Assembly (NCBI GenBank): GCA_949127665.1
Contig: CASBQE010000351.1
Location: 1 to 38,574 of the forward strand
Direction: 5' to 3'
DNA length: 38,574 nucleotides
Origin: Synechococcales cyanobacterium PMM_0083
Lineage (GTDB): Bacteria; Cyanobacteriota; Cyanobacteriia; Leptolyngbyales; Leptolyngbyaceae
Below the pieces are notes generated by a model. That model was not told where the DNA came from, searched no databases, and saw only the letters and a program-made list of their open reading frames with translations. Shown piece after piece: positions 8,017-16,105 of the stretch. The stretch's first letter is position 1, and every line of letters starts with the position of its first letter. A program made the translations under genes and the position numbers.

Positions 8017-8751
8017 ATGAATCGAAAACGACTTTGGCTGGTGGGTTTAGGCATTATTAGCGCGATCGCCCTGATATTCGGCGGCTATTATCCACACCAG
8101 CCGTCTGCAAGCATTTTGCAGATGCCTGATGCAGCGATCGCTCAAACCGCCAAGCCATCTCCAACATCTTCCCCAGCCACTCCTGCTGCTCCATCCGCCG
8201 CCCCGGTTTCACCTCCGAGTCTGCCTGCTATTCCAGTCAATCCATCCGGCACTGCCTCATTCGCTCCCCCCGCATCGATCGCGCCGCCCTTACCGATGGG
8301 CAGCATCTATCAAGATCCAAGTGGACGCTTTCGGGTTGGCATTTTGCAAGATTACAAAGTCAGTCCGCTGGCAGGCTCCGTGCTAGTTGAATCAGCGGAC
8401 AGCACCCTAGCATATATCGTGGTGCCGCAGTCTCAACCTTTGGGTAATCCCATCGGGCTAAATGCGGGTTACGACAACAGTGAAAGCCTTGCAAAAATTG
8501 CGATCGCGGCATTCCAACGTGGCGAAGGGTTTCAGACTGCGCCTGCCCAACCCGAAGAGGGCGGTGGCGCGGTAATGAATTGGTCAGGCACCTTGACTCT
8601 AGGCGGAAACACCCAGCCCATGAGCGGCGTAATTTTGGCGCGTCCATCATCCAAATATATTTTACTGATGTTGGTTGCTGCGACTCAAGCCGGAGCCGAC
8701 CGGGTGCCGGGTGCTGTTTCTGCTTTGGCAAATAGTCTTGAGCCACTTTAG
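8017..8751 (+). CDS. Membrane-anchored or exported protein with Pro-rich linker
   Basis: 244 residues. MNRKRLWLVGLGIISAIALIFGGYY is a signal or anchor helix, followed by a Pro/Ala/Ser linker (residues about 45-90) and a globular C-terminal domain of about 145 residues beginning SIYQDPSGRFRVGILQDYKV. Its alternating beta pattern (GRFRVGIL, GAVMNWSGTLTLGG, KYILLMLVAA) recalls the PsbP/Mog1-like fold, but no signature confirms that. AGGA lies about 12 bases before the ATG. It follows the transporter by 57 bases and may be read through from it. Probably periplasmic or lumenal; function unknown. Confidence 0.7.
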   Translation: MNRKRLWLVGLGIISAIALIFGGYYPHQPSASILQMPDAAIAQTAKPSPTSSPATPAAPSAAPVSPPSLPAIPVNPSGTASFAPPASIAPPLPMGSIYQDPSGRFRVGILQDYKVSPLAGSVLVESADSTLAYIVVPQSQPLGNPIGLNAGYDNSESLAKIAIAAFQRGEGFQTAPAQPEEGGGAVMNWSGTLTLGGNTQPMSGVILARPSSKYILLMLVAATQAGADRVPGAVSALANSLEPL

Positions 8752-8834
8752 AAAATAGGTGTTGGGTGTCGGGTTTTAGATGATAGATTTTGCTTAAGTC
8801 TTTTACCTCGCACACAACACTCAAAGCTTCCGCC

Positions 8835-9440
8835 ATGTATTCAGACTCAGAAATTTATCGCTTAATGGACTTGTTGCCCGCTTCGGGTCGGATGATGACT
8901 AAGCTAGTCAGCAAGCCAGAGCAACGGTATGTGATTGATCATCCATTTCCCATGCCGTGGATGACGGCTCGCCCAATTTGGGTGAATTTTGATATGCTCA
9001 GCCAGCTATCTCGTCCTGAATGCGACCTGCTGATGCTGCGTACCGTTAGCTGGATGACTAGCATCAAGTGGTTTCGCCCCAATTGGTATCAGGCGGCGGT
9101 TTTGGCGGGAGTGGTGGGCGTTGCAGTGCAGACGGTGCAGGCAGATGCGGTGGGTATGATCGCGGCAGGGGCGTTGAGCGCGATCGCAGGCACCCAGATT
9201 TGGCGCGAAAACCGCAGCACCCAAAAAGAACTGGATGCCGATGACACTGCAATTCAGGTGGCACAACGACGCGGCTATACCGAACTAGAAGCCGCGCAGG
9301 CATTACTCTCTTCGATCGAAGCCGTCGCCCAAATCGAAGGACGCAACCTCAGCTTGATTGACTTGTTACGCAGCCAAAATTTGCGGGCGATCGCCCAAAT
9401 ATCTCCCGTTGGCGCTCCTGCAAACCTCCGTAAAAACTAA
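8835..9440 (+). CDS. DUF3318 protein
   Basis: 201 residues from ATG 8835 (MYSDSEIYRLMDLLPASGRMM); the ORF track starts 15 codons earlier at a non-family start. The N-terminal block (DLLPASGRMMTKLVSKPEQ, PFPMPWMTARPIWVNFDMLSQLSRPECDLLMLR) matches cyanobacterial DUF3318 proteins. A hydrophobic Ala/Val/Gly stretch (AAVLAGVVGVAVQTVQADAVGMIAAGALSAIAG, about residues 88-121) looks like one or two membrane helices, and a charged helical C-terminus follows. The motif arrangement with a conserved region before a membrane hairpin recalls M48-like peptidase remnants, but no HExxH is visible. Function unknown. Confidence 0.8.
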   Translation: MYSDSEIYRLMDLLPASGRMMTKLVSKPEQRYVIDHPFPMPWMTARPIWVNFDMLSQLSRPECDLLMLRTVSWMTSIKWFRPNWYQAAVLAGVVGVAVQTVQADAVGMIAAGALSAIAGTQIWRENRSTQKELDADDTAIQVAQRRGYTELEAAQALLSSIEAVAQIEGRNLSLIDLLRSQNLRAIAQISPVGAPANLRKN

Positions 9441-9593
9441 ACTATTCCAAGTCCATAGCTTGATCAAGGCTTTCCCATTAGCTGAATTTTTGCGGTTCTG
9501 CAATTTGTTTGAATAAGTTGGTTATTCGTAAAAATGTCAGTAGAATTTTGATATTCACATCAGGTGCGCTGGGTGTACGAGTTGAGAGAAAGA

Positions 9594-10307
9594 ATGAAAT
9601 GGCTTTCACCATCATGGCTGTGGCTTGTGGCTAGCTTTACGCTGCCGATCGCGATTGCGGTTGGGGTCAAAGCATCTATTCGTCTGCAACAACCCTCTCC
9701 TCCAGCATCTCAGCTAGGATGCCAAACGATTATTGCCGATCCTAAGCCACCGATGAACGTGCGCTCTAGCCCAGTTGTTGCGGCTGACAATATGCTGGGT
9801 CGGTTGCCGAACGGAGTGCCGTTAATCGTGACCGATGAAAATGAAGGCTGGCTGAAGATTAGCAGTCCGCTTCAAGGGTGGGTTTACAAAGAGCTAACCG
9901 TGACTAGCTGCGGCTTGCCGAGTGGCGCTGCGCTCACGGCTCAATCACCATCGGATGCTGGGACTCATTTAATGGCGATCGCCACTCAGCAATATCAAGC
10001 TGGCAACATAGATGGGGCAATTGCTTTAGCCAAAACGGTGTCTTCTGACAGTTCTGTTTATCCAGTTGCGATAGCTGCTGTGTCGCAGTGGCAAACGGAT
10101 TGGAATCGAGCAGAGTCAGGCTATTACAGCGCTCAAACAGCTTTAAGGGATGGCAAATGGGATCAGGTTTTAAGCCAAGTCGAACACTATCCTAATATTC
10201 GATTTTGGAAAGAGAAGCTGGCAGGGTTAGTCAAGCAGGCGATCGCCCAACAAGAATCATCCAAAAGCAAAAAGGAGGCAGTTACGCCTCCTTCTCAAAA
10301 TCCTTAA
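9594..10307 (+). CDS. Membrane-anchored SH3-domain protein
   Basis: About 237 residues from ATG 9594 (MKWLSPSWLWLVASFTLP), preceded by a purine-rich GAGAGAAAG; the track uses GTG 9564. An N-terminal hydrophobic anchor (residues about 5-25) leads to a bacterial SH3 domain: PPMNVRSSPVVAADNMLGRLPNGVPLIV...GWLKISSPLQGWVYKELTV. A TPR-like helical part follows (ATQQYQAGNIDGAIALAKTV, SGYYSAQTALRDGKWDQVLSQV). SH3b domains of this kind often bind peptidoglycan stem peptides, so a periplasmic envelope role is likely. The last codons encode the stem of a hairpin that serves as the terminator of the facing gene. Confidence 0.78.
   Translation: MKWLSPSWLWLVASFTLPIAIAVGVKASIRLQQPSPPASQLGCQTIIADPKPPMNVRSSPVVAADNMLGRLPNGVPLIVTDENEGWLKISSPLQGWVYKELTVTSCGLPSGAALTAQSPSDAGTHLMAIATQQYQAGNIDGAIALAKTVSSDSSVYPVAIAAVSQWQTDWNRAESGYYSAQTALRDGKWDQVLSQVEHYPNIRFWKEKLAGLVKQAIAQQESSKSKKEAVTPPSQNP
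10262..10293 (-). terminator. Rho-independent terminator of the DUF1517 gene inside the SH3 gene
   Basis: AAGGAGGC-loop-GCCTCCTT is a perfect 8-bp stem with a 6-nt loop. On the minus strand it is followed at once by TTTTTGCTTTT, a typical U tract; on the plus strand there is no T run. It therefore terminates the minus-strand gene ending at 10334, although it lies within the final codons of the plus-strand SH3 gene. Confidence 0.75.
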
Positions 10308-10333
10308 TTAGCTTGGACGATTAAACCAGCGTC

Positions 10334-11323
10334 TTAAACCAACTTCAGGGATGGATATTCCACCAGTAAATCATCACGGGTTAAAACATCCCCTTCTGCT
10401 TGAGGAGTCCAAAGAACTTCCAAAGCCAACAGGCGATCGCTGGCAACTCCGCCCAAAATGCCCAAAGCCTGACGCAAATCTTCGGTATTGTTGACAGCCG
10501 GCAATTTCAGGCTACCCTGAGCGCCGACCACCAATGTCACCACGATAAATTCGCCCGGATCTTTCAACTCTTGAGTTGCCAAAGACCCGACTCCATCACT
10601 ACCAGCCAATAGTGCGTCAAGGGGCGCTTGTTTAAGCTGGTTGTTGACGTTTGAAAGAGTCTCACGGCTAAACTTGCTGCGTTCACCTAAAGCAAGCCGA
10701 TTAAACTCTGCCTCTGCGCTTGCCAAACGCGACTGCTGCACGGTGGAATTGGCATGAGTCCAGTACTCTGGATGGCGAAGCAACGCTAAAGTAGTCTCTT
10801 GCAGAACCTGAGCAAGCCCTTCGGTTGACCCCGTGTTAGCACTAGCTGCTAGTTTGTCTAGATCAGCCTGAAGTTCGCGAGCATTCGCCAACAAGCCCAC
10901 TTGTAGCCGAGCCACGCTAACCGTTGGGTTTGAAACAGCGTCGTAATCAGAACCCTCTCCCTGGCTACGGCGAAATGTTTGAACGAGGAAACTGGCGACT
11001 GCAAAGAAAACCAGAATCGTTACCAAGCTACCACCGCCACCAATAAAGAAGGTGGGCGCAATAAAAGGAAATCCAAAACCACCGCCCGGATAGTAGCCAC
11101 CGCCGCCTATCGGAGGCGCGTAGCTTCGTGGAGAACTGTATCCCCGGCTAGGCATTGGCGCACGCGAACGGAATGATCCGCCACCAATTCGTCCGCCGCC
11201 CCGTGAAGCTGCAAAGGCATCATTTGCCTGCCCTAGCGATAAACCCAGCACCAAGACCAAGAGAAGAAGTGGCTTCAACAACGGTTTGAGATATGAAATG
11301 AGCTTCTTGTACATAACTGACAT
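10334..11323 (-). CDS. DUF1517 membrane protein
   Basis: 329 residues. A hydrophobic leader (LLKPLLLLVLVLGLSLGQANDAFA) with an AFA-A cleavage-like site is followed by a Gly/Arg/Ser/Pro-rich region (SRGGGRIGGGSFRSRAPMPSRGY, GGGGYYPGGGFGF), a membrane helix (SLVTILVFFAVASFLVQTF, about residues 100-118) and a cytosolic or stromal domain of about 200 residues (VARLQVGLLANARELQADLD...). This is the architecture of cyanobacterial and chloroplast DUF1517 proteins, some of which are thylakoid proteins. A second Met (MYKKL) three codons in could be the true start. It converges on the SH3 gene and has its own terminator. Confidence 0.85.
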   Translation of the reverse strand: MSVMYKKLISYLKPLLKPLLLLVLVLGLSLGQANDAFAASRGGGRIGGGSFRSRAPMPSRGYSSPRSYAPPIGGGGYYPGGGFGFPFIAPTFFIGGGGSLVTILVFFAVASFLVQTFRRSQGEGSDYDAVSNPTVSVARLQVGLLANARELQADLDKLAASANTGSTEGLAQVLQETTLALLRHPEYWTHANSTVQQSRLASAEAEFNRLALGERSKFSRETLSNVNNQLKQAPLDALLAGSDGVGSLATQELKDPGEFIVVTLVVGAQGSLKLPAVNNTEDLRQALGILGGVASDRLLALEVLWTPQAEGDVLTRDDLLVEYPSLKLV

Positions 11324-11766
11324 CTACTAAACTTTATTCAACGTGAAATGATGTTAGAGAAGATTAGGAACTATTTATCTCAGCGTCTCTGTATATCCAC
11401 CATATAAGCACCTCAAGCAACCTCTTTCGATTGGCTGTGCTAACGCATCAAGTTAAAAGTTCATTTGCCCTTCATTAAGAGTTATAAATCAATCTCATCT
11501 ACTAATCTACAGTCTTTTCGATTGGCTTTAGAGGTGAAAACGCGGTCAAAAGAGGAGTGATTTCCGTAGCTTAACAGGCGGTTCCTTCCCTTGAAAACAC
11601 TTTATGGTTAGATAACTCCTGCTTGCTAGTGCTTACTGTAGTTAGGGTCGCTACTCTAAAGATTTATTCTTCTACATTATATTCTCAAAGGAAAGCAGTA
11701 AAAACGTCTAGCAAAAGACAGACATGACGGCACATAGGCGTTGCTGAGTGCAAGTATGTTTTGACC

Positions 11767-11833
11767 GTAGGGGTAGGTCTTGTGGCTACCCTGGCGGAGA
11801 TAGAGGGCAACCGCAAGGGATTATTGCCCCTAC
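11767..11833. repeat. Imperfect fold-back repeat
   Basis: Outer arms GTAGGGG and CCCCTAC and inner arms GGTCTTGTGGCTACCCT and AGGGCAACCGCAAGGGATT pair imperfectly around ggcggagat. This is the style of the short interspersed hairpin repeats common in cyanobacterial intergenic DNA. It lies about 45 bases upstream of the hli -35 element. Confidence 0.6.
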
Positions 11834-11875
11834 AAATTTCATCCCCAAATTTAGCAATGCCCGTTACATACAGTC

Positions 11876-11903
11876 TTGACGACTAGTAATTTCTCCTTAC
11901 AAT
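11876..11903 (+). promoter_or_regulatory. Probable hli promoter
   Basis: TTGACG and TACAAT are spaced by 16 bases, a near-consensus sigma-70 type promoter about 95 bases before the hli ATG. TTACA-containing motifs at 11863 (GTTACATA) and on the minus strand near 11920-11935 (GTTACATTTCTTTATT) partly resemble HLR1 half-sites bound by RpaB, but no perfect HLR1 box is seen. Confidence 0.6.
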
Positions 11904-11998
11904 GGTCTTGCAATAAAGAAATGTAACGGAGAGATTCTGTTCTTTTTTGCACTTTTCTATTTCACGGTTTTTTTCAATTAATAACAAGGTTCACTGAT

Positions 11999-12166
11999 AT
12001 GACTCGACAACCCTCCGTAACGCCTAAAGCTGGCGAACCTAAGTTTGGTTTTAATGAGTATGCTGAACGCTTAAATGGTCGTGCTGCCATGATTGGCTTT
12101 GCTCTAATGCTGGCGATCGAGTATGCCAGTGGTCAAGGGTTACTAGCATGGCTGGGTTTAGACTAG
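11999..12166 (+). CDS. hli: High-light-inducible protein (Hli/Scp)
   Basis: 55 residues, too short for the ORF track: MTRQPSVTPKAGEPKFGFNE, then YAERLNGRAAMIGFALMLAI and a short hydrophobic end. The ExxNGRxAMIGF motif is the LHC-superfamily chlorophyll-binding helix 1 signature; the Glu and Asn are chlorophyll ligands and the Arg pairs with the Glu of the partner helix. Hli proteins are single-helix thylakoid proteins that act as dimers in photoprotection and chlorophyll recycling near photosystem II. AAGG lies about 10 bases before the ATG. The gene has its own near-consensus promoter and is monocistronic, ending 28 bases from the convergent cyclase gene. Confidence 0.95.
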   Translation: MTRQPSVTPKAGEPKFGFNEYAERLNGRAAMIGFALMLAIEYASGQGLLAWLGLD

Positions 12167-12194
12167 GTTGACTGGCACTTGACATTTAGCACCT

Positions 12195-14195
12195 TTAATT
12201 AGGATCTTCCGTAATCAAGCGATCGCGATAAAGCTGTGGTTGTGGCTGATCAAGTTCACTAAGTTGATTAGACGAATCGGCATAGCCCAAAACCTGGAAA
12301 ACCTCAACCAGGCTTTGCCTGCCGCGCAGTTGAAGATGTCCCCACGATTCCACATAAAACTGCTCTTGCAGATGGTCAAGTGTTTCACGAGCAATTAAAA
12401 TTCGACACTGATTAGTTTGCTTATCTTTTTGCCAAGCTTCTAGACGAGCAGCAATGTTGACACTATCCCCAATCACCGCATATTCCAAGCGATTTTTTCC
12501 GCCCAAGCTGCCTGCCATCACATCTCCGGTAAAGATTCCAGCCCGCATTTCCACGACAGGTAATCCTCTTTGCTGCCAATCCTGATTCAGCGTTTGTAGG
12601 CGATCGCCCATTTCAACCGCACAAGCAACTGTTTGCCGCGCATCTTCGGCAATTTCAGCGATCGTTAAACGCGGCACTGGCACACCAAACACCGCCATTA
12701 GTCCATCACCCATAAATTTGTTGATAATGCCGTGATGTTGATGAACGGCTTGAGTCATGCTAGACATATATTCATTTAGCCAGCCCATCATTACTTCGGG
12801 TGGATGTTGTTCGGAAATGCCGCTGAAGTTGCGAATGTCGATAAACAAAATGGTGACCGTGAGAGTTTGCCCCGCTAACCTGCCTGACTGGAGTAGGCGA
12901 TCGCGAGAATTCCATAAAGCCGAAGCAATTTCAGGTGAAGTCTGCTGTCCCAATAGCTTCATCACAATTTGCTGCTGCTGACGGGCGTATTGTATTTGGC
13001 AAGTAATGGTAAAGCTGCCGACCGCGATCGCGGCGATTGCCGGAGCCGCAATCGGAACCCATGCTTGATGCAAAAATAGACTATAGCCTGCACCCATCAA
13101 TAGCAACAGCAGCCCGGTTCCTGCCAATGCCAGCATAAATGGACGCTGCGACCATCCGGCAAGCAATCCCCCGGCGATCGCCCAGCTTACAATCCACAGC
13201 ACTTCCATTGGCTCAGACCAAAACCAAAACAGCGATCGCCCTTCTAGTGCAGCCGTTAGCGTTTGGCTGACCATTTGAGCATGAACCACCACTCCCGGCA
13301 TTTTAGAATTAGCTCTCGCAGCAGCACTAAAAGGAGTAAAAAACAAATCTTTGACGCTGGGTGCAATTGTGCCAATTAAGACAACGCGATCTTTAATCAG
13401 AGCAGGATTGACCTGGTTTTGCAAAACCTGACTCAACGTGACGACTTCCGAAGGATATTGAGCCGATCGATAGTCCAGTAAAATCTGTTCTCCTGCTGCA
13501 TCAATCCGTTGATAGCCACCCGAATTAGACCTTAATGGCGAAAAAACTGCCTTGCCCAATACAAAGTCTCCATTGGGCAAGCGATCGCTGGAATGATTCA
13601 AGTATTGCATTGCTAGCCGAGTGGAAAAGGATACATACTGTGCTGCGTCATCCGATACAAACATCAGATTTCGCCTGATAACGCCATCGGTGTCAGTAAT
13701 CAGATCGCTGAACCCAACCCGGTCAGAGGGTAGTTTAGGCGGGGCAGGAATCGCTTCTTCTGGGGTGTTTCCTAAAGATTGAATGGCAATCACATTAGAA
13801 CGCCGCAGTTCCTTCATTAGGGCATCATGTCCTGGCTCAGCGGGAATATCGCGTAAAATATCCAACCCAACTGCTCGTGGTTGATGCTGTTGAAGTTGGC
13901 TAAGCGCCGCCGCATAAACGCTATCAGGAAATGGCCAACGCTTCTGAGTCCGAATATCGGCTTCTGTGATGGCAACAATCAGCAGCCTAGAATCGACATC
14001 AGTCTCTGATCGCACCCGCACCATTGCGTCATAAACTGCTAACTCTGAGGATTCTAATTGACCTAACTGTCGAGTTCCTAGCACTAAGCCGGTGACGCTC
14101 ATTCCAGTCAGTATTAGCACTCCTAATTCTGTAGAAGTGCTTAGCGGCAAAAAGTTGCACCACCGTAAAAAAACTTGGCGAAACCAGACGATCAC
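12195..14195 (-). CDS. CHASE2-domain class III adenylate/guanylate cyclase
   Basis: 666 residues starting at GTG 14195, with AGAGGA about 9 bases upstream. Domains in order: an N-terminal membrane helix (about 20-42), an extracytoplasmic CHASE2 sensor (about 45-330: DSRLLIVAITEADI, PRAVGLDILRD, KDRVVLIGTIAPSVKDLF), three membrane helices (about 335-400), and a class III cyclase domain (about 440-640). The two metal Asp residues lie in ILFIDIRNFS and KFMGDGLMAVFG, and the transition-state Asn/Arg in GDSVNIAARLE. Lys in INKFMGDG matches the adenine-selecting Lys, but the second purine-selecting position, usually Thr or Asp (YTVIGD-type), is Ala (EYAVIGD). Makes cAMP most probably, in response to an unknown outside signal. 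Convergent with hli. Confidence 0.88.
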   Translation of the reverse strand: MIVWFRQVFLRWCNFLPLSTSTELGVLILTGMSVTGLVLGTRQLGQLESSELAVYDAMVRVRSETDVDSRLLIVAITEADIRTQKRWPFPDSVYAAALSQLQQHQPRAVGLDILRDIPAEPGHDALMKELRRSNVIAIQSLGNTPEEAIPAPPKLPSDRVGFSDLITDTDGVIRRNLMFVSDDAAQYVSFSTRLAMQYLNHSSDRLPNGDFVLGKAVFSPLRSNSGGYQRIDAAGEQILLDYRSAQYPSEVVTLSQVLQNQVNPALIKDRVVLIGTIAPSVKDLFFTPFSAAARANSKMPGVVVHAQMVSQTLTAALEGRSLFWFWSEPMEVLWIVSWAIAGGLLAGWSQRPFMLALAGTGLLLLLMGAGYSLFLHQAWVPIAAPAIAAIAVGSFTITCQIQYARQQQQIVMKLLGQQTSPEIASALWNSRDRLLQSGRLAGQTLTVTILFIDIRNFSGISEQHPPEVMMGWLNEYMSSMTQAVHQHHGIINKFMGDGLMAVFGVPVPRLTIAEIAEDARQTVACAVEMGDRLQTLNQDWQQRGLPVVEMRAGIFTGDVMAGSLGGKNRLEYAVIGDSVNIAARLEAWQKDKQTNQCRILIARETLDHLQEQFYVESWGHLQLRGRQSLVEVFQVLGYADSSNQLSELDQPQPQLYRDRLITEDPN

Positions 14196-14361
14196 CTAAA
14201 TCCTCTTTGGACTGACTCAGCCCGATTGAGCGACACAACAGTCAACTCAACAATATTGCAATATGTTCAGCAGAATTTGACACAAAGCAAACTCTATAGT
14301 CCTAACTCTATTTATTCAGAAAAAAATTTAGGGTTATCCCGCCAGCGATCGCCCAAAAAAT

Positions 14362-15318
14362 CTAGAGCATTTCGTGCTGTTCATAGGCTGCCACGATCCG
14401 CTGCACTATTGGATGGCGCACCACATCTGCTTTGGTGAGGTTGCAAAAGGCGATTCCTTCGACGGAGTGTAGCACTTTTTGGGCGATTGCCAGACCCGAT
14501 GCTTGATTATGCGGCAAATCGGTTTGGGTCACGTCACCTGTAACCACCATCCGAGAGCGGAATCCTAGCCGAGTCACGATCATTTTCATTTGGGCGGGCG
14601 TGGTGTTTTGGGCTTCATCCAAAATCACAAAGGCATTATTCAGAGTTCGTCCCCGCATGTAGGCGATCGGAGCCACTTCAATCACCCCACGTTCCATTAA
14701 GCCAGGAATTTTTTCAGGATCGATGAATTCATACAGCGCGTCGTAAAGAGGGCGCAGATAGGGATCGATTTTTTGCTGCAAGTCTCCGGGAAGGAACCCT
14801 AGCTTTTCTCCAGCTTCCACCGCAGGACGGGTCAAAATTAAGCGTTCAAATTCATTGTTTAGCAAGGCTTGAACGCCCAGAACAGCCGCCAGAAATGTTT
14901 TTCCTGTGCCCGCAGGACCGATGCAAAAAGTCAGGTCATGACTGCGAACAGCTTGGATATATTGCCGCTGGCGGAAGGTTTTTGCACGAATGTCGTAGCC
15001 ACGACGAGTGCGAGCAAGCACATCTTTTTGCAGGTCTTGCAGTTCATCTTGCTGCTGAGTTTCGATCGCCTGTTGCGCGGTTAAAATGTCGGCACTAGAA
15101 ATAGGTTTTTCCTGTCCCCAATAGCGTTCTAATAACTGAATCAAGCGGTGGCTTAGTAAAACTTGCTCATCTGTGCCAGAGATTAGAAGCTCTTGCCCCC
15201 GTAGAACTAGCTTTGCCCCCGTTTGGCGAGCAATCAGCTTTAAGTTTTCCTCTCGATTGCCTGCTAAGGCGATCGCGCTTACAGCACTGGGCAACTCAAT
15301 CTTTAATGCCTCTACCAT
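14362..15318 (-). CDS. phoH: PhoH-like ATPase
   Basis: 318 residues. An N-terminal KH-like segment (about 1-70, with LKLIARQTGAKLVLRGQELLISG) precedes the PhoH P-loop domain. Walker A GPAGTGKT lies at residues 134-141, Walker B FVILDEAQNTTPAQMKM follows, and MVVTGDVTQTDLP is a further family motif. Members are linked to RNA metabolism and ribosome maturation (YbeZ type). It is the last gene of a minus-strand block rpsP-KH-phoH with short gaps (12 and 47 bases), a conserved cyanobacterial arrangement, which supports a ribosome/RNA role over the old phosphate-starvation label. Confidence 0.93.
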   Translation of the reverse strand: MVEALKIELPSAVSAIALAGNREENLKLIARQTGAKLVLRGQELLISGTDEQVLLSHRLIQLLERYWGQEKPISSADILTAQQAIETQQQDELQDLQKDVLARTRRGYDIRAKTFRQRQYIQAVRSHDLTFCIGPAGTGKTFLAAVLGVQALLNNEFERLILTRPAVEAGEKLGFLPGDLQQKIDPYLRPLYDALYEFIDPEKIPGLMERGVIEVAPIAYMRGRTLNNAFVILDEAQNTTPAQMKMIVTRLGFRSRMVVTGDVTQTDLPHNQASGLAIAQKVLHSVEGIAFCNLTKADVVRHPIVQRIVAAYEQHEML

Positions 15319-15365
15319 GCAGTCTGGTTGGCTACTCTAGAGGATAGGAGCGCATCTTAACACGT

Positions 15366-15770
15366 TCATTCATCAACCTGCACATCTTCGTTGCGGGTTA
15401 AAATCCGCTTGGGGCTGGGCACAATCCGACGAGGGGCACTATGCCCTACTTCTCGCTCAGGCTCATCAACCGCCTCAGAAGATGGACTGCCGTAAACATC
15501 CAAGTGAATGGACTGACCCGCTAAATGAGCGATCGCAGAGAGTACAGTACGAATTGCCTGAATGTTTCGCCCACCCCGACCAAACACCCGCCCTTTATCA
15601 ACCCCTTCAAACGCCAACCGAATCCAAACTTTTGTTTTGTTTGGAGATGTTTCACAATCCAACCGCAGAGCATCAGGCGATTCCAAAAAAGGCTGAATTA
15701 AAAATCGAACCAGCCCCTCATAATCTGGAGGCAGTGTCGCGGAAGAATTAACTGCAACGGGTTCAGTCAT
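15366..15770 (-). CDS. KH-domain RNA-binding protein (KhpA/YlqC-like)
   Basis: 134 residues. The central KH domain (about 15-95) has the loop GRGGRNIQAIRTVL, equivalent to the GxxG RNA-binding loop, followed by AIAHLAGQSIHLDVYG. A charged tail of about 35 residues extends beyond the usual KhpA length of about 80. It lies 12 bases downstream of rpsP and is probably co-transcribed. The family binds structured RNAs and is commonly encoded next to S16. The long N- and C-terminal extensions are usual in cyanobacterial members. Confidence 0.9.
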   Translation of the reverse strand: MTEPVAVNSSATLPPDYEGLVRFLIQPFLESPDALRLDCETSPNKTKVWIRLAFEGVDKGRVFGRGGRNIQAIRTVLSAIAHLAGQSIHLDVYGSPSSEAVDEPEREVGHSAPRRIVPSPKRILTRNEDVQVDE

Positions 15771-15782
15771 GAAGTTTAAGCT

Positions 15783-16037
15783 TTAGATTTCAGGTTTGAG
15801 TTGATCAAACACGTTAGCTCTTCGCAAAATATCACGCACTGTGTCTGTTGGCTGTGCGCCTTGTTTCAATCGCTTGATAATACCAGGCATATCCAACCTG
15901 ACTTCATCCGTTCTAGGATTATAGAAGCCTAGTTCTTCTAAAGGTCTGCCATCGCGGCGATCGGCGCTATTCATCGCCACAATCCGAAAGCTAGCCTCCC
16001 TCTTTTTTCCGAACCGCTTTAAGCGCAATTTGATCAT
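15783..16037 (-). CDS. rpsP: 30S ribosomal protein S16
   Basis: 84 residues, the standard length. [38 protein letters not shown] and the helical C-terminus ([19 protein letters not shown]) are diagnostic of S16, a small-subunit assembly protein that binds 16S rRNA in the body. First gene of the rpsP-KH-phoH block. A strong 10-bp hairpin lies in its leader. Confidence 0.98.
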   Translation of the reverse strand: MIKLRLKRFGKKREASFRIVAMNSADRRDGRPLEELGFYNPRTDEVRLDMPGIIKRLKQGAQPTDTVRDILRRANVFDQLKPEI

Positions 16038-16073
16038 GCTGATTTTAGGTTTCTAGGTAAATAGTCTGGTCAA

Positions 16074-16105
16074 TTGTCGGCGGTGAGTATGAACGCCGCC
16101 GACAA
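16074..16105 (-). promoter_or_regulatory. Strong hairpin in the rpsP leader
   Basis: TTGTCGGCGG-12 nt-CCGCCGACAA is a perfect 10-bp GC-rich inverted repeat centred about 52 bases upstream of the rpsP ATG. On the plus strand a short run ATTTTTG follows a few bases later, but no plus-strand gene needs a terminator here. It may be a leader structure for S16 autoregulation or the terminator of an earlier transcript. The role is inferred from position only. Confidence 0.5.

Larger units (their letters stand above)
11324..11998. other. 675-base intergenic region between DUF1517 and hli
   Basis: No ORF of note. From left to right it holds the minus-strand leader of the DUF1517 gene, AT-rich unannotated sequence (11340-11760), a fold-back repeat at 11767-11833, the hli promoter (11876-11903) and the hli 5' leader. 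No tRNA or other RNA gene was recognised by eye. Confidence 0.6.

Noticed and set aside
8360-8836. 158-codon minus-strand ORF
   Set aside because: It lies antisense to the Pro-linker protein, which has a signal helix, a ribosome site and sensible domain order.
11340-11998. Possible tRNA or small RNA gene in the long gap before hli
   Set aside because: No cloverleaf, TPsiC-like box or CCA context could be found by eye; only a fold-back repeat and a promoter are supportable.
14895-15098. Plus-strand ORFs over phoH
   Set aside because: Antisense shadows of the well-conserved PhoH frame.
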